Shown here piece after piece: positions 7,959-19,319 of a stretch of DNA of 64,000 nucleotides (positions are counted from its first letter, which is position 1; every line of letters starts with the position of its first letter). Location: assembly GCA_007922195.1 (NCBI GenBank), contig ML681996.1, positions 24,032,754 through 24,096,753 of the forward strand, written 5' to 3'. The notes under the pieces were generated by a model. It was not told the origin of the DNA. It was given only the letters and a program-made list of their open reading frames with translations, and did no database searches. Both the position numbers and the translations under genes were made by a program. This stretch comes from Podocnemis expansa (lineage: Eukaryota > Chordata > Testudines > Podocnemididae).

Positions 7959-9593
7959 ATGCCAGGGTTTAAGCCCAATGCCAAGTGCAGGAAGGCCTTC
8001 CTGTGGGACTGTCCCCACCAGAGGTGCTTCCAGTGACTGGGTGAAAGCCACATGGTCACTGCATGCTCCATCTGTCTGTCCTTTAAACCGAGGATAATCA
8101 AGGACAGGGAGCAAAGGCGCTGTGCCCTGGCCTCCGAGCAGACCCGGCACTCCGCCCCTGAGGCTTCAGGGTCTCCTGCAGCCAGTTCGGCACCGGAGCC
8201 TGCTGCCCCGCACCGTGCTGGAAGACAACGCAGGACCAGCTCGGTACCACGCTCAGTACCGCAGTGCCAACATAGCCCTGCCTCTTCGACATGGGGCTTG
8301 CCCCAGGACCAGTCAGCCTCGGTACCAATCCTGATGACCCCAGAGGCAGTGGAGGCAGCGAGGGCGCTCCTCCTGTTGCCTACACCCACTTCTCTGGTGC
8401 CGCCCAGAAGGGGGAAGCTGGCCTTCCTTTCAAAGGCCCGGGTGCCGTGCATATAGCACTGTTTGCCTTCCCCAGCACCGGCCCCTGCTCCCTGAACACC
8501 AGAGCCCACTGCAAGTCCCAGTACTGTGGAGCCATCCCCATGGCACCATATCACTCTGCTGTCCCCAGTGCCACCCCGAGAGTCCAAAGAGGTGTCCCCC
8601 TGTTCCAGTGCGGGGGAAGGGGCTTCAAGGGGCTCCAAACAGCCTTGGCGCTGGCTCTTAGTACCGTCACCCTTTCGGTACCGCCCCCAGGAATGGTCCC
8701 CTCAAGGAGCCCCTCTAACTTCGCCAGCACCGGCCCACTTGGCACCAGGGAGAGCACCGAACCCAGTGCCATGTTCTTATAAGGGTGACATATTGGCACA
8801 CTTTGATCTTCTGCTCTGTGTCTCAGCCCACATGGGCATAGAGGTTCAATCCTCTGAAACACCTTCCAACACCTTATTTGGGCCAGTGTTCTTATTGGCA
8901 GAACCAGTTACGGTTCTCCTCAACCCTAGCGTTTGGGACTTGGCCTCCTCCCACTGGCAAAACCTGGGTTCCATCTCCCTGGTTTCGGATATGGCAGGAC
9001 TCAAGCACAGACTCCCGGGGCTATAGTTCCCCTCACTTACCCACCACCCAGTCCCACCTCGTGCGGTGGCAGAGGTGGCCTTAGGGCTGGGATAGGCCCC
9101 CCACGATCTCCTCCTAACATCGAGGGACGTCAGGGATTTCAAGTTACTGGGCTGCAAAGTTTACTCCTCCTTGGCCTTCCAGCTGCGGGTCACAAACAAT
9201 CAGGCTCTGACTAGTAGATACATGTTGGATGTGTGGGAGTCAATACACAAATTTAGACATCTACCCCCATTAAAGGCGAGGGAAGAGTATGATGCCTTCC
9301 TAAAGGACAGTAAAATAGCTTTCCAGGATCTCCTCCTGTCAGCCTGGGACACGGTGGATACGGCACCCCGCACTATGGCCTCAGCCGTAACCCTGCACCG
9401 TGCAGCCTGGCTATGGGAAGCCAGAGTGGTCCCAGCCCCACAACAGGTGGCCCTCGACCTGCCTTTTGGAGGCGACGCCCTCTTCCCAGAGGAGACCTCG
9501 GCGATTCTCGGTACTGCCCACGACCCCAGGGGAGAATTGAAATATTTTGTCCTCCTCCAGGTAGGGCCTTTTCCACGCCCTCCGGCCCCATAA
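7959..9593 (+). pseudogene. Gag-like gene of DIRS element A, LAP2-alpha-like C-terminus, five nonsense codons
   Basis: The frame opens with ATG at 7959 (MPGFK) and stays in one register to the stop after 9593, about 545 codons, broken by in-frame stops at 8034, 8454, 8493, 9024 and 9093. The N-terminal part has a zinc-knuckle-like LGESH...CSICLSFKPR block (8037-8090); the stop at 8034 falls where the homologous copy at 13322 has cysteine (CLGESH). A proline/serine-rich middle follows. The C-terminal part (9171-9560) has DVWESIHKF, HRAAWLWEA and ALDLPFGGDALFPEETSAIL, the pattern shared by DIRS gag proteins and the LAP2-alpha C-terminal domain. Vertebrate DIRS gag genes are often mislabelled as lamina-associated polypeptide. 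No working product is expected. Confidence 0.75.
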
Positions 9594-12500
9594 CACCTGA
9601 TAGTAAGCTGCCCCCCCCCAACAGTTACTGGTGAGGAATTGCTCCTCACCACCACAACTTCAGTTCAAATCCCACTTGGGGGACCCTCCTGGCAAGGCCA
9701 CTCTCCTGGGCAACTCTGAGAGAGCTCTCGACCCATTAGTAAGCAGTACTGATTATAATCACCAATATCGTCATCAATCACCTTCTCCAAACCATGGCGG
9801 AGTGCCCACTGTTGTTGGACTCTCCCTCTCAGAAATGACAGATAACTCTTCTCCCTCTCTCCTTCGTGGTGAGAATGGGCAGTTCATAGGCGAGGCAACC
9901 TCCTCCCCTTTGGGTATGACTAGGGCATAACCCACACCCCTTCATCTGACCCTAATGTCTTGAGAGGACTTGACCCTCTTACTACCCAAACCTCCTCACC
10001 CACCGTGGAGGGCAGAATGGAAGCTTGCCATCTGAACCCATGCCGACAACTGATAGCCAGCGGTCCTGGCCCCCAAGAGGCTGTCACGCCTCTGTATATG
10101 ACACACTGCCAAGGGGAAAAGCCCTACTTTCCCCTTTCTGCTTCCTTGGATGGCGATTCTGTTACCTGGTGGGACACATACGGCGTTCATGGAACACACT
10201 CCCAACATCGGAGATTGTATCGTCCACCGTTGCCCACCCAGACCAAGTGGAGCCCCCCCTCATGGGGTCACTTTCATACTGGAGCTACACTCCCGCATGC
10301 TTCCCTGTAGACAAGGCCCTATTGTTCTGCCTCCCCATGCTGACAGTCAGAGAAGCCTCTATCGGGTCCTGCCCCTCTACCCACAGTATGAATGATCTCG
10401 CTGCCTTGCCCATCCTTCCCTTACCACCAGCAAGACTAGCTGGTGTTTAATCATCGCCCCCACCCAATCAACCCTTTTTAGGGTTGTGGGCATATGCTTC
10501 CAACTCGAAGTACCCAAACCCTCCCTGACTGCATGGAGCAGGTAATTCGTTCCTGCCTGCCGAATGCCAGATGCTAGCATCGGGACCCGTCCATTAGACG
10601 TAAGTGTTGGCCAACTCGTTCATGGTCCTTGTGAGATATGAACCCTCCAGTACTCACTACTTCTGGCTACTTCTCAGCTTAGGTGAAAGCTCTTGAGAGA
10701 GGTCGTAAAAACGGGGCCCCCGCCCCGTTCTTCTACTATCTTTTAAAAAAAAAAGTATATATAGATAAAGGGGGGGTAACCTTGTGAACGGTGAACCTTT
10801 CCCCCAGAGAATCTCCCAACCTGGGCTGTGAATCGCCACTACCCAGGATGTGCCCTCATGCCAGAACCCCCATACATGGGGTCTTGCCTCTTACAGAGGG
10901 GACCCAGGCCACTTTCTTCTCTCTAGCCCTAAGGTGGCCATTCTGTTATATCCCAATCGGGAAACCCTCAGGTCTCGGATATCCAGAGGAGATAACCTGA
11001 TAATAGTGATGAAACCATCTGGATCTCTCCCTTCGCCATTCGGTCAAAGGCAGGGAAACTTGTCCCTCCACCCCTCGCTACATTCATAGTCACTGCTCAC
11101 TCCCTCCACAATGGTTCGGAAACCACCCCCACAAACGGATACTCCCCTGGGGCCAATCTTCGCCTCCCAGGGTTTCGTCCAGCAGTATTTCTCACGTAGC
11201 TCACTCCCCAAGGCACGGCTATAGCACAGTGATTATCCCAGCCTAACTACCAGAGACCCTGACTCAGGAATCTCACTGGTATAATTCCTTTCTTCTGATT
11301 ATGACCCAAGGCTCTCCTAGCCTTAATAGGTGTGTCTTAGAATAACATACTCCTGTCCTAAGCGTTTGTGATAGGGTTTCGCAGTTGACAAAGCCCACTC
11401 TATATCCACCCTGAAATTCCTCTCAACAACTGGAATTTGGGGTCTGGCTGACCCTTGATAGAGTTTACCTTCCTGTTAAAATCTAATACCATCATTAGCA
11501 TACTCATAGAGGACACTTCAGATATACCGTAAGTGTCTTAAAGAGGAGACGGCCAGATATACCCCATCGGGGTGGCATACCCTTGCTCTGTCCCTTTTGG
11601 AGGAGCCTATCTCCTCCTCTGTACATCCCGACTCTCCCCTAGGGCCCATCCTGAAGGGAGCCTCAATCCTGATGCACACCTCTGTGTAGCATTAGCTAAG
11701 CTCGGTCCCATTCCGGGATGGTCCTCCCCAACAGTGTGAGGCCATGTAGGCCAAGGTGAGTGGTTCCGTAGGCTGTGGGCACTAGCATCTGGGCCTATCG
11801 TGCTCACAAGCCCATTAGCAAGCCATAACCTAACCATGTCCAACCCCTTGCCTTAGCATTCCTGCAGCTGCCTTCCAGCTGCTGAATTTAAAAAGAAAAA
11901 AGGGAAGGGCGTAGGTAGCAGTAATGTCCTTTCCTTGTCTTGCGCAAGGATACAGACTCTGACATCCCACCCAAGGGGTCTGTCATGGTGCCATCGGTAA
12001 GCTCATGGAGGCCTGATCACACCTTTCAGGCCCATATAACGTCCCACCTGTGTTTCTCTTATCTAGTACCATAGGATGGGTCAGGCATCTGGTCCCTTCA
12101 TGCTGGTCCCCCTGCCTCACTTATGAGTGTGCCCTATGGGATCGTCAGCTGTTGCCATCGATGTCCCGACTGTTTCTTTGTACTAGATTGAAGTAACTTC
12201 TCTAGATTCCTCCCTCCCGCTCCTGGTAACCCACGTCTCCTGCGGGATACCAAGTGCACCAGATTCATGTACCCGATGTTCTTTGGTGGGTGTGTCACTG
12301 CCGCAGGGCCCCGGGGGGCCGTAGCCCTCTCAAGTCCCTGGCCTAGCCCCATGATCTCCATGTACCTTACAATACTGGACTGAGGGAAAGACAGTCCAAT
12401 TCTCCTCCTCTGGTATTCTGCAGTGCTGATAACCACCCTGCCAGCCTGGCAAATCTTGGGCCTCCGGAACTCCCCTGTAGGAATTACACCAACACGTGTC

Positions 12501-12889
12501 ACTGCCAGAACACTAAATCTTCTGGCCTCTATGCGGCATCAGCCAATACCCCCTCAGGAAGAGCGATTAGAAACGCATTCCTTGGCCATAGCCACGATGC
12601 ACTGGTACCTCTTACACGTAAGGTGACATTAGGCCATCATGCCCACGCACACCAATTGGCGCTCAGACAATCCGGGCCTACTTCTCTTCACTGGGTTATG
12701 TCCTACATCTCCAGGCTACCCTTGCTGGGATAAAGGTCCTTAGGTCAGTTTCTTAGACCCTCGAGGACCTGCTCGCTGGACAATTACCCATGTCAGAGTT
12801 ATGCTGTGCTGAAGGCGGAAGAGCCAACTCCACCTGCCATCCATCAGCATGGCTGGCAGTCACTTATTTCTGAATGTATCCGAGCAGTG
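9594..12889. other. 3' part of DIRS element A without recognisable coding
   Basis: An intact DIRS element would carry reverse transcriptase/RNase H and tyrosine recombinase genes here. Every frame is broken within about 150 codons, and I cannot point to a catalytic motif such as a YxDD-type box. The text is C-rich and repeats small phrases such as GGCCATTCTGTTAT and GGCGATTCTGTTAC. It is a decayed or substituted pol region. Confidence 0.5.
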
Positions 12890-12937
12890 CTTGAAGAAGA
12901 AGGATGGGTTACTTATCAGTGACCGTCCTTCTTCAAG
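12890..12937. repeat. Hairpin near the right end of DIRS element A
   Basis: CTTGAAGAAGAAGGATGG (12890-12907) pairs with CCGTCCTTCTTCAAG (12923-12937) around a GTTACTTATCAGTGA loop. The same GGGTTACTTA..CAGT..AC..TCCTTCT text occurs at 18045-18070 in element B, so it belongs to the element family. The GTTAC/GTAAC words recur at the extreme ends (13180-13195, 18285-18300). It may be the internal complementary region that DIRS elements use to join their ends. Confidence 0.55.
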
Positions 12938-13256
12938 ATGGGCTGCACGGATTCATTCACAGCCCCCCGCCCCCATCCCCGCTTTTAGAGTTGGCGACTC
13001 TTAGGAACTGGGGAGGGGCCAGGCAGCGGCCACATATATATCCACAGGGTGGCACGGGAGGCTGTGGCCGCCTGCCCTCTTCTGACAGGCGAGGGCAAAA
13101 AGTTCCAACCAATCCAGTGCTCCGGCATGGAGACACCTATTTCTCAATGAATCCACGCAGCCAATCTCAAAGAAGGATGGTTACTGGTAAGTAACCCACC
13201 GTTTCACTGAGCGTATGAGTTTGGAGCCAGGTGACCGCTCCCAACAGCTGCTTACG

Positions 13257-14955
13257 ATGCCAGGTTTCAAACTCTGTCCTGTTGCAGCAAGGCCTTCCCA
13301 CAGGACGACCCCCATGAGATGTGCCTGGGTGAGTCACACCAGGCTACCGAGTGTTCCATCTGTCTGTCTTTTAAACCGAGAATGCTGAAATACAGGGAGC
13401 AGAGGCACGTACATTGGCCCTGGAGCAAGCACGGCAGCCTAGCACCAGAGAATTGGGGCCACCTTTGGCGCCTGCACCATGTGCCAGATTGGCACCAGAG
13501 CCCTCTCAGCACCACTCCCTGCGGGAGCAAAAGAAGACAAAATTGGCATTTACATCGGCGCCTGTGCAGCTCTTCCCATCTGGGTCCGTCTTGGTATCAG
13601 AGCCAGGAGACTATGGAGGTCCCCTCCACCCCAGAGGCTTTTGAGGTGGCAAAGGCCCTTCTGCTTTTGCCAACACCTCCTCCTCCCAAGCCTCCAAAGC
13701 AGAGAGGAAAGCCTGCTTTCCTCTCAGGGAGATGGACCACGCTGGGGCAGCACTGATCTCCATCTCTTAGTACAGTGCTGAGCTCTCTGGCACTGCAACT
13801 GGAAGGAGCTTCTCCCAAGAGGCATGTTGGCACCGCCCCGGGTCCTAGACTCAAGCACTACAAAACGTACTCTCCCTCACCTCCGGCACCGTAGCGCCAC
13901 TGCATCCCCAGCACCAACCATACATACCAGTGCTGAATCAAGTCCAACACCTCAGCACCAAGAGATGTCACGTTCCCTGAGCCTCAAGGAGGTCACTCCT
14001 TCTCAAAGGGGCAGATGGACCCGGGAAAGAGTGCCAGCACCAAAATCACCATGCAGCCGTCCTCCCACGGTACCAAGGAGTCAGGGACCACCTTGACTTT
14101 ACATATAAGCCCGGATAGGGCTTTAAACCCCAGGCTATGGTCATATGGGGAAGACACCATGGCCCACTTCAACCTCCTTCGCCATGTTACCACGCCCACA
14201 GATCTAGAGGTTGAGCCCGTCAGGGGAGCAGGACCTCTTTTTCGACCCCAGGTTAACATCTTGCCCAGGTGCAATAGTGGTGCTGTTGCACCCTAGTGTA
14301 CATGACCTCACCAGCACTCAATGGTGAAGCCCTGCTTCTACTCCTCCAGTCTCGGATATAGCAGGCCACAAATACCAGGTCCCACCAGAGGATTTTCCTT
14401 CTTTAGTTCACTACCTAAGTCTGAGCCTTGAGGTGATGGAAGCCACCTTAGGGTGTGGCAGCCAACCCTCCCCCGATCCCATGCCAAGATTCAGAGAGGC
14501 AAGACAACTAGATGTCATGGGCAGCAAGGTATACTCAACCTCTCTGCCTTCCAGCTCCAAATTGCAAACCATGAGGTGCTGATGGAAAACTACACCCTAG
14601 ATATCTGGGAGTCTTTAAGGTGATTCAGGGACCTCCTCCCACGGAACATAGGGATGACTATGAATCCCTCATAGAAGAGGGCATGCTGGCATCCTGGGAC
14701 TCACTCTTGGCTGCATAGGATGCCTTGGATATGGTGAGCTGGGGCGTAGCCTTGGCCGTCGTGATGAGATGCACAGCATGATTGCATGAGGCAGACCTGC
14801 CTCAAGATATGCAACAGGCCATTCAGGACCTCCCCTTCGAGGGACGGTCATTATTTGCAGAGGAAACAGACCTCCTGTTTCATGCCACTGAAGACCCCAG
14901 ATCAGCTGTCCAGTCTTTGGGCATGCTGCCATCACAAATGACCAGTCGTCCTCCT
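13257..14955 (+). pseudogene. Gag-like gene of DIRS element B, frameshifted
   Basis: It starts with ATG at 13257 (MPGFK, as in A). The zinc-knuckle block CLGESHQATECSICLSFKPR (13322-13381) is in a different frame, so a frameshift lies between. The LAP2-alpha-like part near 14780-14925 (DLPFEGRSLFAEETDLLF, then EDPRSAVQSLG) is in a third frame. In-frame stops also occur, for example in the segment just before 14780. The order of blocks is the same as in element A. It is a dead retroelement gene. Confidence 0.72.
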
Positions 14956-17940
14956 AGTCGACACCAATGCCGAGAACACCATAGGCATATAACAAGGCCT
15001 TCTTTGCCGCTTGGGAGGCAGGCTCAGCCCCTGGGGGACCCAAGATCCCCTTCTCCACAGGGGACTTCCCTCTAAGATGCCCTGGCCCTCATCTGAGAGG
15101 CCTCTCCTGGTGCACCCCCCCATCCCTACCTTAACAACCCCTCAGAAATCAGCGGCAGAGACCCCATACAGGACCCACCTGCAGGTAGGGGGCAAGGTAG
15201 CACCATTCCTGATTTCACAGAATGCCCCCCTCTTCCCATGCCAGAGGGATGGATGACCTATCTCAGGCAACACTATTCCTCCATGCCGGGGTCTTTTCTT
15301 CATCATTCCTTGCCCTTTCAGCCGATTGGTTCCAGGCCTGCGGATTCAGCTCCCGGCATTTAAGTCAAATCACCCCTCATTTTCTTCTGGGGTTTTATGC
15401 TTTCTTAACTGGATACCCATAGGGCCCCCCGTGGGTCCCAAGATATATGAATGCATTCTCATTTCCTCCCTCTTCACAATTTCATCTGTTCACAAATTCT
15501 TGGTGATCTGGATCCCAGCCACTTGAAACACCATTTGATCCAGAACCCCTTCACTCACCTAGAGCCTGGGTCAGCTTCAGTCCCATATGTTCCTACGTGC
15601 AGGACATATCTTTCACTTGGCAGTCTCAATCCTGTTCTCACAGACCTAAGGACCGGATCCCAATGACCCCAACTGCTGGTCAATGGAGTACATTCCAGCA
15701 CCTCTTAGCCTGCATCTGGAGATCTAAGGGCACCTTTATCTGGCCTCCTGTTACCGCTAAAGAATGCCTCAACAGAATATCCCCAACCTCTCCTAACCAT
15801 CCCTATGAACTAGCTGGGTCACCCCGCCACTGTGCTCTTAGGCTGCCCCCATCCATAGCTTGGGATATGTTAAAAATTCCACCCCCATCCCCTAAGGGGA
15901 TGGTGGCCAGTCTACCACTCTCCCTTTCAAACTGCATAGTTTCTAATAGCGAAGAACAGGGACCAAGGGACTCTGATGCTAGTCAGTCGGCCCCTACAGC
16001 AGCATAACTCCATAGGGCCTCCACCTCCCCCCCCCCCCGCCCCAACAAGGCCCTCCATAAACCCCTTGGGTTTCCTGGACCCATAAATAGGGATATCCTG
16101 TCAACTCCATCACAAACCTACACTACTTCAAGCGCTAAAAACTGGACCTGTCTGCCTTAGGGCCCTTACTCTTCAGTAAGAATCAACCATCGTCGTTAGA
16201 GGGGTAAGACCTCTGGATCCCTCTCGTTCTCTCTTCCTGCTAGGGGTTCCACAGTCCCCCATGGGAGATCCAAGGGCTCCCAGGGCTCTGAAGGAGGTTC
16301 CTTTCAGCTAAGTGAAGTGGGGCATCCCCATTCTCAGGGGTAGCCTATATAGGTATCTTCCCACTTTACATGTCTCTCTCAAAACCCTTATTGTTGGGCT
16401 TATAACATCCCTTTCTCCAGGTGGTAATCCCCCCTGCACTCCTCGGGGAGCTGCGACTCTTGACGGTCCCCTTCTTTCCATCTCTCCCACACACTGACTA
16501 TTGGGAGGTGGTCTCAGGCTTCCACAACCCTGGTTAAAAAAGGGATTAAGGCACGTCGGCACTTACAAGTGTAGGCCTAAAAGGGGACACGCCACTCCAC
16601 CCGCACCTCTCACAGTCACAGTGACCAAGGTGAGGAGATAGCCTCATTCATATCCCAAGGAAAGCCTTGAGGCGTCGTTTGGTTCACTTCAGTGTTCTAG
16701 CCTTACCCACGGGTAAGTGAGTTACAGTTTTCCTGGGTCTTATCCCTTTATGACCCCATGGGGTTCTGCATTTTAATCCGAAGAGGCCACCAGGGATCTT
16801 GCATTCCCTGCACACTCACCACAGAAGTCTGGGAGACTCCTACTAGTGCAGCTCTTAGTTCCCCTTGTGCACTGTGCAAGAGGAGCCTTGAGATACAAGG
16901 AGGTCAGCTTTTGAATCACTTGCCAACACTCTCTTTTATTCCTTGTTCTCTTAACTACCCAGGGTTTTTGATCCCAGTGCCTAGGGGTCCACTTGCATTC
17001 TCCTGGTGGAAGGGGTAAGTAACGAAAGAGAAAATCCCTCTTTTCCCTTCTGCTTTGGTATTTTTACATAGACCACCATTTGGTTTTTACGTTCTGTCGC
17101 CAATACAGGGACAGTTTTGCCTCCCAGGGAGGGGTCAACACCAAGTCCATTCTCACAGACTCTAGTATGGTTATAGCTAGAGATCACAGACCTCTCATCA
17201 GTGACTTGGTATACACGTATTGCGATTGTGCCAACTTGCGAAAGGGACCCAGAGGTCATATTTGCCTTCTGGGTTCCATATTGCGTTGTTATTAGCTTCC
17301 TTTTCCTTTTGTGTCTGCTGTTACCCATGAAGGGGACTCCCTCTTCGGATCGGGACCACCCTGCTAAAGCATCTTTGCTCAATAATTTCATCCTGGTTCC
17401 TAGATGCTTGCAGGTTACAGTGTCAAAACCCATCTACGGCGGGGAGGGGAGGGCTTAGCCTAACCCTTACCTCAGGGCATGTGAGAGCCAATCTTCTCAT
17501 AGCCCAAGTCTGGAGCTCCCTCTCTTTCTTGATTGTCTTAACTACACTCACTATTGAGGGCCTCCAAAGCAGTTAGGATGGCCCAGTAATTATGCTTCTC
17601 CTTCAAGACAGGGTGACGCACTTCTTTTCATTAGTCTCCTTGGGCACTGTTCATTTAGAACAACCAAGGGTTACAGTGCACTCCTAGGAGGACTGGAAAG
17701 CCTCCCCACCCTTTCCAGGCACCCCTTTTATCCCTGAGGTTTTGGGCTTTCGAAGTATTTTAGGACAGCCCAGCATTAATACTTCTAACCTCCAAGGCAG
17801 GGTGACACACAGCCTCTCACTGGTTCCCTTGTACAGTGTTCTCTCGGAACTCGAGGGTTACAGTACATCTCTTCTAGGTAGGCTGAAAAGCCTATTATTC
17901 AGGCACCCCTCCATGCCTTGGGTTTGCCTGTTTGGGGGCA
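14956..17940. other. 3' part of DIRS element B without recognisable coding
   Basis: No frame is open beyond about 150 codons. A fragment near 15180-15210 (VGGKVAPF) faintly recalls the start of DIRS reverse transcriptase (VGGR.. type), which would suggest decay of a true pol gene, but this is too short to trust. C-rich text with a C run at 16028-16038. Confidence 0.4.
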
Positions 17941-18382
17941 GCCATGCTGAAGGTGGGAAAAACCCAAATCTGCCCACCATCCACAGTACGGCTAGTAGTC
18001 ACCTAATGCTGAATATGCAAGCAGCACTCAAAGATGAACAGTGGGTTACTTACCAGTAACCATCCTTCTCCCACTGTCTCCACTACTCGGAGCTGGCAAC
18101 TAAAAGTCACTGAGGAAGATCAGGGTCAGGGGCATATATATAGCCATGGGAGTGGCCAGAGGGGGTGTTGGCCCCCGACACTGCTCTGATAGTCTGTGGC
18201 TAAAAGTTTCCGACCAATTGTGCACTGTGGCATGTAGACTTAATGCTAAATGTATGCAAGCAGCTCATCTTGAAGAATGACAGTTACCAGTAAGTAACCT
18301 ACCATTTCTGATGCCTGACAAATCCACTTACAAAAAAGTAAGGCCAAGCCAATTGAATACTGACCGGATGATAACCCTAATG

Positions 18383-18719
18383 CTGGGGTCAGCTACCCTA
18401 AAGGTAAGAAGAGCCATTTAAAAAACAAAACAAACAAACAAACAAACAAAAAAAACCCTTCATTGATCAAGTGTTCTGAGAGCTGCAATTGCTTTAGCCT
18501 CCTGGTGGGGATAGCTGGGCCAGGGTGCCTGGCAGAAGTCAGGGGGGAGAAGCCCAGAACCAGGAGTGGATTTGGGGGGGGGGGGGGAGGAGCCTGGTAT
18601 GGACCACTCATGGGGCCCCCCACTGGCAGCGGAGAAGGGTGCAAATGCTGGAGCTGAGAGCCACGAGGGGAAGCCAACTAGATGCATGTGGCTCTGGAGC
18701 CACAGGTTGTAGGCCCCTG
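18383..18719. mobile_element. Non-autonomous hAT element with perfect 8-bp target duplication
   Basis: The element starts CTGGGGTCAGCTACC and ends GGTTGTAGGCCCCTG, imperfect inverted repeats. It is flanked on both sides by CCCTAATG (18375-18382 and 18720-18727), an exact 8-bp target duplication diagnostic of hAT-type transposition. It contains an AAAC simple repeat (18420-18456) and a G run (18575-18588). No transposase is encoded in 337 bp. Related sequence lies at 6115-6425. Confidence 0.88.
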
Positions 18720-18956
18720 CCCTAATGTGAAAGACAAACACATGGGAAAGATCAGAGTGGCCCGTGACTGATTCCTGAGGTATTTGCATTTTAGGTAGCA
18801 TAGGCATTTTAGGTAGCACCTTTGTAAAATTATTTATAGATGTAAAATGATATGTATGGTATATTTATGTCAGCTATAATTGCAATCCTTTCATTTCCCA
18901 TGTTGTCAGTTTCTCATCATTCCAGCTAAGGAAGCCAAACTGCATTTGTTTCATAG

Positions 18957-19319
18957 GCTACGCTCACACACAGGGGGTTATTTTGATACAAGTTGTTTTG
19001 AAACAACTTGTATCGAAATAAGGTGTTATTTCGAAATAAGTTAATTCGAATTAAGAAAATGTTAATTTGAATTAAGGAAAAAAGCTCAAAGCAAAATAGC
19101 AAGTTCAGACAACAGTTATTTCGAAATGAGTCACCATTGTTTCAAAATAACATGTTCTGGTGGGATTGTTTCGAAACAATTGTTTCGAAACAATGTTGTT
19201 TCATCACCAAATCGGGTTTAAGTTGTTTCAAAACAACGGTACGTCGTGTGAACATGGCGTTTCTTATTCTGAAACAACCTCTGTTGTTTCGAAATAAGAC
19301 TGCTGTGTGAACACACCCA
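18957..19319. repeat. TTCGAA-palindrome element, complete copy
   Basis: The left end reads GGCTACGCTCACACACAG and the right end GTGTGAACACACCCATAG, roughly inverted. In between are about nine self-complementary words centred on TTCGAA or a one-base variant, such as TTATTTCGAAATAA, TTAATTCGAATTAA and TTGTTTCGAAACAA. It shares its spacer text with the element at 1-223. No coding content. The copy lies 0.2 kb to the right of the hAT element at 18383-18719. Confidence 0.65.

Larger units (their letters stand above)
7603..13192 (+). mobile_element. DIRS-type retroelement A (inner, about 5.6 kb)
   Basis: The left end (7603-7790) is the inverse of the right end (about 13000-13190): after reverse-complementing, both read GGCCACATATATA, then CTTCTGACAGGC, GGGCAAAAAGTTCC, ACCAATCC and GGCATGGA or its near match, in order. 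Inside lies a gag-like gene (7959-9593) of the DIRS/LAP2-alpha type. About 3.3 kb of stop-rich sequence follows, and a hairpin (12890-12937) stands before the right repeat. DIRS elements use a tyrosine recombinase, make no target duplication and have such inverted ends. I found no convincing reverse transcriptase or recombinase motif, so this copy is either non-autonomous or heavily decayed. Confidence 0.78.
13193..18305 (+). mobile_element. DIRS-type retroelement B, main segment (outer, interrupted by A)
   Basis: This resumes the element begun at 7290. Its leader and gag start (ATGCCAGGTTTCAAA at 13257) align with the gag start of element A at 7959. A gag-like pseudogene runs to about 14950, and stop-rich sequence follows to about 17940. 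The right inverted terminal repeat (18110-18300) matches the left repeat at 7294-7475 and contains CATATATATAGCCATGG. Taken together, B is about 5.4 kb. Its gag is more decayed than that of A, as expected for the host of a nested insertion. Confidence 0.72.

Noticed and set aside
7829..8638. 269-codon frame on the minus strand
   Set aside because: It is the shadow of the DIRS gag pseudogene on the opposite strand and shows no domain.
9171..9593. A real LAP2-alpha (TMPO) gene fragment
   Set aside because: The similarity is to the DIRS-derived domain; the inverted terminal repeats, zinc-knuckle-like N-terminus and second copy nearby show it belongs to a retroelement.
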